Source of the DNA: an uncultured Geobacter sp.
GTDB taxonomy: Bacteria; Desulfobacterota; Desulfuromonadia; Geobacterales; Geobacteraceae
Direction: 5' to 3'
DNA length: 64,000 bases
Assembly: GCA_903925075.1 (NCBI GenBank)
Contig: CAIYDQ010000323.1
Span: 1-64,000 of the forward strand
Both the position numbers and the translations under genes were made by a program. The notes beneath the pieces are model-generated. The model saw only the letters and a program-made list of their open reading frames with translations. It did not search any database and had not been told where the DNA came from. How positions within the stretch are numbered: position 1 is the stretch's first letter; each line of letters starts with the position of its first letter. Shown here piece by piece: positions 52,205 through 61,585 of the stretch.

Positions 52205-53887
52205 ATGGAGACGCGTACCCAAATGAAGACGTATAAACCGAAAGATACGTCGCCGGCGGCGACTCAAGCGCGCAAGGCGGATTATTGCCGCTGCGGTGTG
52301 GTGCTGCTGGACAAAGCCGGCAAGGCGACCGCCGTGTCCCGGCGGTTTTTCGAAGCTACGGTTCTCAAGATAAAACCGGGGGAGACCCTGCCCGAGGGGT
52401 TGCGAGAGCTGAGGCCCGGTCAATGGGCGTTTTGGGGCGAGGATCTTTTCGTGCAGGCCGAGGGGCGTCAGTGGGTGGAAGCGCTTGTGGTGCGTCGCGT
52501 CAGGACCGCGGACCAGATTCTGGCGCCATACGGAGAATGCGCGATCAACGAGAAGATGGTGCGCATGGTGCTGGACAACCCGTACGAGGGGCTGATGGTC
52601 GTCGACGCGCAGGGAAAGCTCACCCTGCTGAGTCCGTCGAACGAGCGCTGGTTCGGACTTGAAATCGGCGGCGCGGTCGGGATGCCCCTCTCGGAACTGG
52701 CTCCGGCCAGCCATGTCGCGGAGGTGGCCCGCACCGGCGTGGCGGATTGCGCCCAAGTGGTCGATCTGCAAGGTAAGACCAAGATTACGGTGAACCTCCC
52801 CATCAGACGGGATAAAGAGGTGATCGGCGGCTTTGCCAGGATACTCTTCCAGAGCACCGAGCAGGCGAAACAGCTTGCCGACCGGGTGCGCACCATAGAG
52901 CGCCAGGTGGAGCTCTATGAAACCCTTTTGGACGAGATGCGCGGGGAACGCTATTCCTTCGACGACATTATCACCGACAACGAGGCGATGCGGGGGATCG
53001 TCGGTCAGGCGCGCCGCATAGCCGGCTCTTCGGCGACCGTGCTGATTCTCGGCGAGAGCGGCACCGGCAAGGAGCTGTTCGCGCAGGCGTTGCACGAAGG
53101 CTCAAGCCGCAAAAACGGCCCCTTCATCGCCATAAACTGCAGCGCCATCCCCCGAGACCTGATCGAGTCGGAGCTCTTCGGCTACGAGGAAGGGGCCTTC
53201 AGCGGCGCCAGGAAAAAGGGGAAACCGGGCAAATTCGAACTCGCCAGCGGCGGCACGCTGTTTCTGGACGAATTGGGCGAACTGCCTCTCGACAACCAGG
53301 CGAAACTGCTGCGCGTGCTGGAGGAGCGCAAGATAGATCGTTTGGGAAGCACGGCCTCGATCGCGGTCGATTTTCGCCTGGTAGCCGCCACCAACTGCGA
53401 TCTCGGAGCCAACGTCAACCGGGGCAAATTCCGCAGCGATCTCTATTACCGCATCAACGAATATCCGCTGGAAATCCCCCCGCTCAGGGCGCGCAAAGAA
53501 GACATCCCGCTGCTTGCCAGGAATTTTTTGACCGAAGTCTGCCGACGCGAACGTTTGCCTAAACTGAAGATATCGGATGGCGCCTGCGAAATCCTGAAGA
53601 AGCACGACTGGCCGGGCAATGTCCGCGAACTGAGGGGATTGATGCGTCAGGTGGCCTGGAAGGCCCAGGGCCCGACCATCGAACCGCAGCATCTGCCGCC
53701 GACGCTCAACAAGGGACAGATCTTCGCCGCAGCCGGCAACCTGGAGGAGCAGATGGCCGGAGCCGAACGCGCCATCATCGAAGCCGCGCTGCAGAGCTGC
53801 GGCGGCAGCCGGGCGATGACGGCCGGCATGCTCGGCATTCACCGCACCGCCCTGTACAAGAAGATGAAAAAACTGGGCATAGACTGA
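52205..53887 (+). CDS. Sigma54-dependent transcriptional activator (PAS-AAA-HTH)
   Basis: The 560-residue protein has an N-terminal domain of unknown type (about 20-120), a PAS-like domain (about 120-230, NPYEGLMVVDAQGKL), the AAA+ domain with Walker A GESGTGKE (about 280), Walker B GGTLFLDELGEL (about 350), the loop GAFSGA where most family members have GAFTGA, and a Fis-type HTH (SRAMTAGMLGIHRTALYKKMK). These proteins remodel sigma54 RNA polymerase. The start among several ATGs is uncertain because a short direct repeat (ACCCAAATG) surrounds them. It is divergent from the alicyclic-acid operon, which it probably controls, perhaps by sensing an acid or CoA ester. Confidence 0.88.
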   Translation: METRTQMKTYKPKDTSPAATQARKADYCRCGVVLLDKAGKATAVSRRFFEATVLKIKPGETLPEGLRELRPGQWAFWGEDLFVQAEGRQWVEALVVRRVRTADQILAPYGECAINEKMVRMVLDNPYEGLMVVDAQGKLTLLSPSNERWFGLEIGGAVGMPLSELAPASHVAEVARTGVADCAQVVDLQGKTKITVNLPIRRDKEVIGGFARILFQSTEQAKQLADRVRTIERQVELYETLLDEMRGERYSFDDIITDNEAMRGIVGQARRIAGSSATVLILGESGTGKELFAQALHEGSSRKNGPFIAINCSAIPRDLIESELFGYEEGAFSGARKKGKPGKFELASGGTLFLDELGELPLDNQAKLLRVLEERKIDRLGSTASIAVDFRLVAATNCDLGANVNRGKFRSDLYYRINEYPLEIPPLRARKEDIPLLARNFLTEVCRRERLPKLKISDGACEILKKHDWPGNVRELRGLMRQVAWKAQGPTIEPQHLPPTLNKGQIFAAAGNLEEQMAGAERAIIEAALQSCGGSRAMTAGMLGIHRTALYKKMKKLGID

Positions 53888-53908
53888 CATCGCTGTCGTT
53901 CAGGAAAA

Positions 53909-55732
53909 TCACTCCAGCGAAAGCAGATAGTCAAGACCCGAGGGATCCTCGGATGGCTCTCTCTGGAAATGGAATTTTTCGAAAACACGGCGCATCGAAG
54001 GGTTGTCGGAACGGACATTGGCCGTCATGAATTTTATTTTTCTCCGGCGCGCTATGTCGATGAGTTTTCCCAGCAGCAGGCTGGCAAACCCTTGACCGCG
54101 CATGGCCTCGTGCACGACAAAAGCGGCTTCCGCCCGTTCGCCATCGTCGAGCAGGTAATAGCGCCCGACCGCCAGAATCACCTCCCGGGGGCCCTGGCGT
54201 TCCACAATGCACAGCGCCATGTCTTTGCTCAGGTCGGTATTGACCAGGCGGTAGGCCTGCGCCGTTCCCATCTTTTTGGGTTCGCTTCGGTATCGTTGCA
54301 GCAGCGTCGCGTTGTCGTGCGAATAGAAGAAGCCCTGCAACCGACGTTGATCGGAGGGATGTACCGGACGCAGGAAATACTCCTCGCCCTTGATCTCCAG
54401 CTTGACGAGCTCCGTATCGCCCAGTTCTTCGACCTGCGCCGGGGTATCGCGCTGGTAGGAGGGAACCTTGTAGGCTTGCAACATGTCGTCCAGCAGTTGA
54501 TCCCTGAATGTGGGATGGGCGATCTGGATCAGTTCCATGACTCGCTCTCGAATGCTGCGGCCTCGCAGCGTCGCTATCCCGAATTCCGTTACCACGTAAT
54601 GAACGTCGCCTCTGGTTGCCACCACTCCCGCCCCCGGGCTTATTACCGACACGATGCGTGAGACGCTGCCGTCTACCGCGGTGGACGGCATGGCGATGAT
54701 GGGCATCCCCCCCTTGCTCATGCCGGCGCCGCGGATGAAATCCACCTGGCCGCCGATGCCGCTGTAAAACCGCCCGCCCACCGAATCGGAAACGATCTGA
54801 CCCGTGAGGTCGACTTGGGTTGCGCTGGTGATCGAAACCATTTTGCGGTTTTGGGCGATGACGGAAGGGCTGTTCACGTAGGCCGTGCCGTGGAACTCGA
54901 CATGAGGGTTGTTGTCGACGAAGTCGTAGAGTTCCTTGCTGCCAAAGCAAAACGAGACGATCGCTTTTCCCTGATTGATTCCTTTCAACCGGTTGGTGAT
55001 ATTGCCGTTTTTGTAAAGGCCCAATAGTCCGTCGCTGAACATCTCGGTGTGGACGCCCAGGTCGTTATGGCCGTGCAGCTTGTGCAGCACCGCATCCGGA
55101 ATCCTGCCGATTCCCGCCTGCAAGGTGCAGCCGTCCTCGATGAGCAGTGAGACGTATTTGCCGATTTGCAGGGTGGTCTCGTCCAGTTCGGCGACGGGCA
55201 CGGTCGGGATCGGCTCGGAAACCGCAATGAAGGCGGAGATCTCGTCCCGATGCAGGTAACATTGGCCGAAGGTGCGCGGCATCTGGTCGTTGATCTGGGC
55301 CACGATATGCTTGGCGGACTGGGCCGCGGTCTTGACGATGTCGACCGAAACCCCCAGCGAACAGTAGCCCTGCGCGTCGGGAGGGGTGACCTGGACAAAG
55401 GCCACGTCGACCGGAATCACGTTATCCGAAAAAAGAGCGGGGATTTCCGAAAGAAAACAAGGAGTGTAGTCGGCCTTGCCCGATAGCACCGCGTCCCGGG
55501 TCCCCTGATTCAGAAAGAATGAGTTGACGCGAAAGTTGGCTTCGTATTTTGGATCGACCCAGGGGGTCTTGCCGACGGTGAGCAGGGACACCAGTTCCAG
55601 GTCGCTGAAATTCTTGGCCGATGCCAGGAACAGGTCGATCAGCGCATGGGGACAAGCCGCCCCCGTGCCAAGGAAAATACGATAGCCGTTCTTCAGGTAT
55701 TTACTCCATGAATTGCTGGTAAGCTCTTCCAT
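53909..55732 (-). CDS. Acetyl-CoA hydrolase/transferase fused to GNAT acetyltransferase
   Basis: The 607-residue protein joins a class I CoA-transferase/acetyl-CoA hydrolase (about 10-430) to a GNAT domain (about 440-607). The first half has the catalytic-glutamate motif VHTEMFSDGLLGLYKNG (about 215), GTAYVNSP and GAGMSKGGMPIIAMPSTA, matching 4-hydroxybutyrate/acetyl-CoA transferases; the GNAT half has VVHEAMRGQGFASLLLGKLI, the acetyl-CoA-binding R/Q-x-x-G-x-A segment. Such fusions are known in Geobacter-type bacteria. The transferase would swap CoA between acetate and another acid or release acetate. The start at 55732 has GAGG upstream. It converges with the activator gene 21 bases away. 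Confidence 0.88.
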   Translation of the reverse strand: MEELTSNSWSKYLKNGYRIFLGTGAACPHALIDLFLASAKNFSDLELVSLLTVGKTPWVDPKYEANFRVNSFFLNQGTRDAVLSGKADYTPCFLSEIPALFSDNVIPVDVAFVQVTPPDAQGYCSLGVSVDIVKTAAQSAKHIVAQINDQMPRTFGQCYLHRDEISAFIAVSEPIPTVPVAELDETTLQIGKYVSLLIEDGCTLQAGIGRIPDAVLHKLHGHNDLGVHTEMFSDGLLGLYKNGNITNRLKGINQGKAIVSFCFGSKELYDFVDNNPHVEFHGTAYVNSPSVIAQNRKMVSITSATQVDLTGQIVSDSVGGRFYSGIGGQVDFIRGAGMSKGGMPIIAMPSTAVDGSVSRIVSVISPGAGVVATRGDVHYVVTEFGIATLRGRSIRERVMELIQIAHPTFRDQLLDDMLQAYKVPSYQRDTPAQVEELGDTELVKLEIKGEEYFLRPVHPSDQRRLQGFFYSHDNATLLQRYRSEPKKMGTAQAYRLVNTDLSKDMALCIVERQGPREVILAVGRYYLLDDGERAEAAFVVHEAMRGQGFASLLLGKLIDIARRRKIKFMTANVRSDNPSMRRVFEKFHFQREPSEDPSGLDYLLSLE

Positions 55733-55997
55733 GGCCAGCCTCTTCTCCTTTGCCGTCATCCTCCGCAATGGTCAAAACGGCGTACGCTGAGCCTGTTTTT
55801 ATATCCCGCATCCAAACCAGATATCGCCCGCCGCCTGATAGGTACGACCTGTTAGTTTCGTTTTTATTCGTCATGCGCGCATGGATTTGACTACATTCGA
55901 CAGCCAAAGTCCACATCCATTTTGGCGAAATCTCATGCGACGCTTACCGAAACCGGATGATCCTCCCGCCGGCGGTCGCTGCGTTCGAATTCTCCGA

Positions 55998-56026
55998 TTG
56001 AATTAGTTTCATAAAAGCCGTAGTAT
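55998..56026 (+). promoter_or_regulatory. Sigma70 promoter of the haem-type sensor kinase gene
   Basis: TTGAAT (55998-56003) and TAGTAT (56021-56026) are spaced by 17 bases, 55 bases upstream of the start codon. The rest of the gap 55733-56081 shows no gene. Confidence 0.6.
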
Positions 56027-56081
56027 CGTTGCGCCTTATAGTCTTAAAGCTTTTCCCCCTCCGGCTGACACAAGGATTTCC

Positions 56082-58556
56082 ATGGACCTGCACAACGAGG
56101 CGGCAAACGGCGCCCAAAAAGTAAACCTGATCCGCTACGGCGCGATATTGGCCGGTATCTGGTCCCTGCTGATAGCGTGTTCATTGCTGTGGGACAACCA
56201 TCAGCGTCAACAGGAAGCCTTGTTGCTCGGCAAGATGCAGGGACAGGCTTTTTTCGAGAAGGACCTGCTCTACCGCCGCTGGGTCACGCGCCACGGCGGG
56301 GTCTACGTACCGGCTACGGCAAGCACTCCGCCCAATCCCTACCTGTCCCACATCCCCGAACGGGATATCGTCACCCCTTCCGGCAGGCAACTGACGCTGC
56401 TGAACCCCGCCTATATGACGCGCCAGGTTTTCGAGATGCAGCAGGAATACAACGGGACGGGCCGCGGCCACATAACGAGCCTCAAACCGATCAGGCCTGA
56501 AAACGCCCCGGACGCCTGGGAAAAGGAGGTCTTGCTGTCTTTCGAGCGCGGCACCTCGGAGGTCGGGGAACTGGAGCAGATCGAGGGAAAAACCTTTTAT
56601 CGCTACATGAGGCGCCTCAAGGTGGACAAACTATGCCTCAAATGCCATCAGTCCCAAGGGTATCGCGAGGGGGACGTACGCGGCGGCTTGAGCGTGTCGG
56701 TCAGCATGGAGCCGATCTACGCCCTGGTGGCCCGGGAGATGCGCGGCGTCTACGTCAGCCATGCGGCCCTCTGGCTGATGGGGCTCGGCATGATCGGCTT
56801 CGGCACGCGCAGGCTCGATCGCGCCACGGCCGGACTGCACGATAAGACGGTCGAGCTGGAAAGCGAAATAGAGGAGCGCAAAACGGCGCAGGCACAACTG
56901 CAGGACCAGGCGCTGCTGCTTGAGGAGGAAATTGGCGAACGGCAGGCGGCTCAGGAGGCTCTTCAGGAGCAAGCGATCATCCTGGAAGAAGAGATCGAGG
57001 AGCACAAACGAACGGAACAACAACGCCAACACCTTTCCGCCGTCATGGAAAAAAGTTTGAACGAGGTTTACATCTCCAACTCCGAGACCCTCAAGTTCCA
57101 GCACGTCAACCAAGGGGCGCTCAGCAACCTCGGGTACGCCCTCGACGAAATCGTCGGTCTGACGCCCGTCGACATCAAACAAGGCTTCACCGAAGCCTCA
57201 TACCGCAACCTGACGCTCCCCCTGCTTGACGGCACCCAGGACTCACTCGTTTTCCAGGCCGTGCACCGGCGATCGGACGGCTCGACCTACCCGGTCGAGG
57301 TCCACCTGCAACTGATCGATTCCGGCAGCCATAAGGTGTTTTTGGAGATCGTCTTCGACATCACCGAAAGAAACCGCGCGCAGGAAGAAAAAGCCAAGCT
57401 GGAAGCCCAATTGCAACAGGCCCAGAAGATGGAATCGGTGGGCCGCCTGGCCGGCGGCGTGGCGCACGATTTCAACAACATCCTGACGGTCATTCACGGT
57501 TACTCGGAATTGGGAATGCTGACCTCCGACCCCGGGCAACCGATCTTCTCGCAGCTCGAAGAGATCAACAAGGCGGCGCAGCGGGCTTCCGGCCTCACCC
57601 GGCAACTGTTGGCCTTCGCTCGCCAGCAGATCATCGAGCCCAAGGCGCTGAACCTGAACGAGGCGGTGGCGGGCATGCTGCAGATGCTGCAGAGGCTGAT
57701 CGGCGAGAACGTGCCGCTCGATTGGCAGCCCGGCGCGGAGTTGTGGCAGATCAACATCGATCCCTCGCAGGTCGATCAGTTGCTGGCCAACCTGTGCATC
57801 AACGCCCGGGACGCCATGGCGGACGTGGGCAAGATCACCATACAAACGGAAAACTGCGCCATCGTCGCCGACGACGGCTACTTCCATGGAGAGGTCGTTT
57901 CCCCCGGGGAGTTCGTGCGGCTGACCGTAAGCGACAACGGCTCCGGCATGAACGAGGAGACGCTGGCCAACATCTTCGAGCCGTTTTTCACCACCAAAGG
58001 AGTCGGCAAAGGGACCGGTCTCGGGCTCTCCACCGTTTTCGGAATCGTCAAACAGAATAACGGCTTGATCAAGGTCTTCAGCGAACCGGGCGTGGGCACG
58101 ACCTTCACCTTCCACTTCCCGCGCTACCTGGGCAAGGGCGAGCAGGCTCCGACCGAAGGCTCGGCGGCGCCCGAGGCTTGCGGCCGCGAGACCCTCCTGC
58201 TGGTGGAGGATGACGAGGCCATTTTGAACATGGCGGCCACCTTCCTCGGAAATCAGGGCTACACCGTGTTGCGGGCGAGCACTCCGGCGCAGGCGCTACG
58301 TCTGGCCAAAGAGGAGCGCGGGGAAATCAGCATGCTGATAACGGACGTGATCATGCCCGAGATGAACGGCAAGGACCTGGCGCTGGCCTTGCGCGCCCTC
58401 AATCCTCGACTCAAGTGCCTCTTCATGTCGGGATACACGGCGGACGCCATTGCGCAGCACGGCGTGCTGGACGAGGGTGTTAATTTTCTGCAGAAGCCTT
58501 TCTCCCTGCGGGATCTGACCGCCAAGGTGAATAAGGTGCTTGACAGCAAAATATAG
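56082..58556 (+). CDS. Hybrid histidine kinase with c-type haem sensor (DUF3365-like)
   Basis: The 824-residue kinase has a first helix (about 18-37), then a periplasmic DUF3365/Tll0287-like domain with CLKCH (C185-x2-C188-H189), the covalent haem-binding motif, and a second helix (about 233-252). A coiled-coil linker of three imperfect 22-residue repeats (EEEIGERQAAQEALQEQAII-type, about 268-335) leads to PAS (about 335-445), H-box VAHDFNNILTV (about 467), HATPase (SDNGSGMNEE, GTGLGLSTVFGI) and a C-terminal receiver (ITDVIMPEMNG, FLQKPFS). It would sense a redox, O2 or NO-type signal at haem. The hydrogenase operon starts 58 bases downstream on the same strand. AAGGA precedes the ATG. Confidence 0.88.
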   Translation: MDLHNEAANGAQKVNLIRYGAILAGIWSLLIACSLLWDNHQRQQEALLLGKMQGQAFFEKDLLYRRWVTRHGGVYVPATASTPPNPYLSHIPERDIVTPSGRQLTLLNPAYMTRQVFEMQQEYNGTGRGHITSLKPIRPENAPDAWEKEVLLSFERGTSEVGELEQIEGKTFYRYMRRLKVDKLCLKCHQSQGYREGDVRGGLSVSVSMEPIYALVAREMRGVYVSHAALWLMGLGMIGFGTRRLDRATAGLHDKTVELESEIEERKTAQAQLQDQALLLEEEIGERQAAQEALQEQAIILEEEIEEHKRTEQQRQHLSAVMEKSLNEVYISNSETLKFQHVNQGALSNLGYALDEIVGLTPVDIKQGFTEASYRNLTLPLLDGTQDSLVFQAVHRRSDGSTYPVEVHLQLIDSGSHKVFLEIVFDITERNRAQEEKAKLEAQLQQAQKMESVGRLAGGVAHDFNNILTVIHGYSELGMLTSDPGQPIFSQLEEINKAAQRASGLTRQLLAFARQQIIEPKALNLNEAVAGMLQMLQRLIGENVPLDWQPGAELWQINIDPSQVDQLLANLCINARDAMADVGKITIQTENCAIVADDGYFHGEVVSPGEFVRLTVSDNGSGMNEETLANIFEPFFTTKGVGKGTGLGLSTVFGIVKQNNGLIKVFSEPGVGTTFTFHFPRYLGKGEQAPTEGSAAPEACGRETLLLVEDDEAILNMAATFLGNQGYTVLRASTPAQALRLAKEERGEISMLITDVIMPEMNGKDLALALRALNPRLKCLFMSGYTADAIAQHGVLDEGVNFLQKPFSLRDLTAKVNKVLDSKI

Positions 58557-58614
58557 TTACGCCACCTTGAGCATTTGACAGGAAGTACCTCTCTCCCCCC
58601 AAGGAGCTGGACCT

Positions 58615-59619
58615 ATGACCGCTCAAAAACCGAAACTGGCCATGTACTGGGCCGCCTCGTGCGGCGGCTGCGAAATCGCCCTGGCCAATATCCACGAGGC
58701 CATTCTCGAGGTGGACGCCCACTTCGACTTCATGTTCTGCCCATGCCTTTTGGACACCAAGAAGAAGGACATCGAAGCGCTCCCGGACGGCGCGATCTTT
58801 CTCACTCTCTTCAACGGGGCGCTGCGCACCGAGGAAAACCTGGAGATGGCCCGACTGCTGCGCCGAAAGTCGCAACTGCTGGTGGCTTTCGGCAGTTGCG
58901 CCGCCACCGGCGGGATTCCTTCCCTGGCCAACCAGCACGGCATCGAGCACGTGCTGGAGACGGCCTTTCTCAACGCGCCGGGGCTCGACAACCCCGAGCG
59001 GCTGATTCCGGGTGAGAGTTGCACGGTCCCCGACGGCGAATTGAGCCTCCCCCCCTTCCTGCAGCGCGTCCTCGCCCTGCACGACGCGGTCGCCGCGGAT
59101 TACTCGATGCCGGGCTGCCCGCCCGAACCCGAACAGATCCTCGCCGTGGTGCGCCACGTGGCTTCCGGCGCGCCGCTCCCGCCGACCGGCTCCCTCCTGG
59201 GGTGCAGCGCACGCGCGGTTTGCGACGAGTGCCCCCGGGAAAAGCGCAACCGTCTCGCCCCCCGCCTGCTCCGCCCCTTCGAAGCGGTGCCGGCCGACGA
59301 CTGGTGCCTGCTCGAACAGGGATTCGCCTGCCTGGGAACCTCCACCAGGGGCGGCTGCCAGGCGCTTTGCCCGGCGACGGCGATGCCGTGCACGGGGTGC
59401 TACGGTCCGCTGGACCGCGACTCCGATCCCGGCGCCACGGCGCTCTCCACCCTCGCCGCGGCTCTCGATCCGGGGAGCGCGCCGGGCCAGGACGAGGGGA
59501 GCCTGCACGCCGGCCTCAGGGCGGCGCTTGCCGGCGTGCCCGACCCGCTGGGCACCTTTTACCGCTATACGCTCGCGGAAACGGTGCTAGCCGACCGCGC
59601 CACGGAGGTCGAACCATGA
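58615..59619 (+). CDS. mvhG: F420-nonreducing-type [NiFe]-hydrogenase small subunit
   Basis: The 334-residue protein has the small-subunit iron-sulfur signature: C16-x2-C19 in AASCGGCEIAL, GSCAATGG (about 98) and PGCPPEP (about 175), plus further cysteines (VCDECP, TRGGCQALCP, PCTGCYGP) for additional clusters. There is no twin-arginine signal, so the enzyme is cytoplasmic, as expected for group 3c. AAGGAG lies 8 bases before the ATG. Its stop overlaps the large-subunit start by 4 bases. It carries electrons from the NiFe site to MvhD/HdrA. Confidence 0.9.
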   Translation: MTAQKPKLAMYWAASCGGCEIALANIHEAILEVDAHFDFMFCPCLLDTKKKDIEALPDGAIFLTLFNGALRTEENLEMARLLRRKSQLLVAFGSCAATGGIPSLANQHGIEHVLETAFLNAPGLDNPERLIPGESCTVPDGELSLPPFLQRVLALHDAVAADYSMPGCPPEPEQILAVVRHVASGAPLPPTGSLLGCSARAVCDECPREKRNRLAPRLLRPFEAVPADDWCLLEQGFACLGTSTRGGCQALCPATAMPCTGCYGPLDRDSDPGATALSTLAAALDPGSAPGQDEGSLHAGLRAALAGVPDPLGTFYRYTLAETVLADRATEVEP

Positions 59620-61106
59620 GCCAGCGCATCACCATCGACCCGATCACCCGCCTGGAGGGGCACGGCAAGATCGAGATCTTTCTGGACGACGCCGGCGAGG
59701 TCTCCTCGGCCTATTTCCAGATCCCGGAACTGCGGGGCTTCGAGTCCTTTTGCGTCGGCCGCCAGGCCGAGGAGATGCCCAACATCACCAACCGCATCTG
59801 CGGGGTCTGCCCCGAGGCACACCACATGGCGGCCGTCAAGGCGGTGGAGGCGGCCTACGGCGTGGAGTGCCTCCCGGCGGCCAGGCGCATCCGCGAACTG
59901 ATCTACATGGCTTTTTTCGTCACCGACCACACCACCCATTTCTACTGCCTGGGCGGTCCCGACTTCATCGTCGGCCCCGACGCCCCTCCCTCTGAGCGAA
60001 ACATCCTGGGGGTGATCCGCAAGGTGGGGCTCGACGTCGGCAAGCAGGTGATCGGCGCCCGCAAGAGAAACCACGAACTGATCAAGCAACTGGGAGGAAG
60101 GGGCGTGCATCTGTGCGGTGCCGTGCCGGGGGGGTGGGCCGTGCCGGTCACTTCCGGCCAGCGCGTCGAATTCCGCCAATGGGCGGAGGAAAACGTGCAA
60201 TTCGCCAGGTTTTCCCTGCAGGCCTTCGAGGATATCGTCCTCAAGAACCCGGCCTATCTCGATCTGGTCGTCTCCGACCTTTACCGTCACGAGACCCACA
60301 GCATGGGGACGGTGGACGCGAGCCTCGCGCCCGACTTCTACCACGGCAAGATCCGCGTGGTCGATACGCTGGGCAACGAGATCTCCCGCTACGACTCCCG
60401 GGATTACCTGGAGCATGTGGCCGAGCGGGTCGAGCCCTGGAGCTATCTGAAATCCCCCTACCTGAAAAAGATCGGCTGGCAGGGTTTCGTGGACGGCCAG
60501 CAAAGCGGGGTCTACCACGCCACGCCGCTGTCGCGCCTGAACGTGGCCGACCGCATGGCCACCCCGCTGGCGCAGCAGGAGTTCGAACGCTTCTACCAGA
60601 CCTTCGACGCCTGGGGCAAAGGGCCGGGGGGGCGCAACCTCCCGGTGCACAATCGGCTGGCGACCCACTGGGCGCGGCTGATCGAGCTGCTCTACGCCTC
60701 GGAACGCATGTGCGAGCTGCTCGATCACCCCGAGATCTGCGACCCGCAGGTGCGGCAGGCGGTGCAGCCCCGGGCGGGGGTGGGGATCGGTTCGGTGGAG
60801 GCGCCCCGGGGGACGCTGACCCATCATTACCAGACCGACGAGCGCGGCGTGCTGCTCAAGGTCAACATGATCGTCGGCACCACCAACAACAACGCGGCCA
60901 TGTCCATGTCGATCATGAAGGCCGCCAAGGGGCTGATCCACGGGGGGAAGCTCTCGGAGGGGATCCTGAACCGGGTGGAAATGGCCTTCCGGCTCTACGA
61001 CCCGTGCTGTTCCTGCGCGACCCACGCGCTGGGCAAGGCGCCCTTGGAGCTTTTGCTGCGCCAGGCCTGCGACGGCGCGATCGTCGATCGGGTGGTGCGG
61101 GGATGA
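59616..61106 (+). CDS. mvhA: [NiFe]-hydrogenase large subunit, group 3c type
   Basis: The 496-residue protein starts MSQRITIDPITRLEGHGKIE and carries both nickel-binding motifs: RICGVCPEAHH (C62, C65) and DPCCSCATH (C464, C467, H470). Twenty-six residues follow His470 and should be cut off by the protease encoded next. All metal ligands are present, so this is an active hydrogenase rather than a relic. Group 3c enzymes oxidise H2 and pair with heterodisulfide reductase for electron bifurcation. Starts and stops overlap by ATGA on both sides, so stoichiometric translation is likely. Confidence 0.93.
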   Translation: MSQRITIDPITRLEGHGKIEIFLDDAGEVSSAYFQIPELRGFESFCVGRQAEEMPNITNRICGVCPEAHHMAAVKAVEAAYGVECLPAARRIRELIYMAFFVTDHTTHFYCLGGPDFIVGPDAPPSERNILGVIRKVGLDVGKQVIGARKRNHELIKQLGGRGVHLCGAVPGGWAVPVTSGQRVEFRQWAEENVQFARFSLQAFEDIVLKNPAYLDLVVSDLYRHETHSMGTVDASLAPDFYHGKIRVVDTLGNEISRYDSRDYLEHVAERVEPWSYLKSPYLKKIGWQGFVDGQQSGVYHATPLSRLNVADRMATPLAQQEFERFYQTFDAWGKGPGGRNLPVHNRLATHWARLIELLYASERMCELLDHPEICDPQVRQAVQPRAGVGIGSVEAPRGTLTHHYQTDERGVLLKVNMIVGTTNNNAAMSMSIMKAAKGLIHGGKLSEGILNRVEMAFRLYDPCCSCATHALGKAPLELLLRQACDGAIVDRVVRG

Positions 61107-61585
61107 GCATGGTGGTGATCGGACTGGGATCGCCGTTTCTAAGCGACGACGGGGTCGGCCCGCGCGTGGTGCGGGAGCTTGCCTTGCGCCCCCTCCCCGG
61201 CGTCGACCTGGTCGAGGCGCACGCCGGCGGGCTTTTGCTGCTGGAGGAGCTGACGGGAGCGAAGCGGGCGGTGATCGTGGACGCGCTCCTGGACGGGCGC
61301 CGCGCCGCGGGCGAGATCGTGCTGGCGGGCTTCGCGGGGGGCACCTGCAACGCCGCCTGCAGCCATGACTGCACCCTCCCCGAAGCGCTCGCCATCGGCC
61401 GCGCCATGGGATTGGAGCTCCCCGCCGACCGCGACATCCACCTGGTCGGCATCGTCGCCCGCGACGTCGGCACCTTCAGCGAGACCCTGAGCGCGGAGGT
61501 CGCGGCGGCGCTGCAGCCCGCCTGCGACCTGGTCTGCACGCTACTTTCGGAGTCGCCACCCTTTATCTGTGCGGAGGCAGTATGA
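61103..61585 (+). CDS. Hydrogenase maturation protease (HycI/HupD family)
   Basis: The 160-residue protein opens GLGSPFLSDDGVGPRVV (family GN-x4-DDG-x-G, with metal-binding acid at about residue 16), has VIVDALLDG in the middle and IHLVGIVARDVG with the family His near 115. It removes the C-terminal peptide of the large subunit once nickel is in place. It overlaps both neighbours by 4 bases, so it is dedicated to this hydrogenase. Confidence 0.88.
   Translation: MSMVVIGLGSPFLSDDGVGPRVVRELALRPLPGVDLVEAHAGGLLLLEELTGAKRAVIVDALLDGRRAAGEIVLAGFAGGTCNAACSHDCTLPEALAIGRAMGLELPADRDIHLVGIVARDVGTFSETLSAEVAAALQPACDLVCTLLSESPPFICAEAV

Noticed and set aside
55701..55916. 71-codon minus-strand frame upstream of the CoA-transferase
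   Set aside because: It overlaps the transferase start, lacks a ribosome site and has no recognisable domain.
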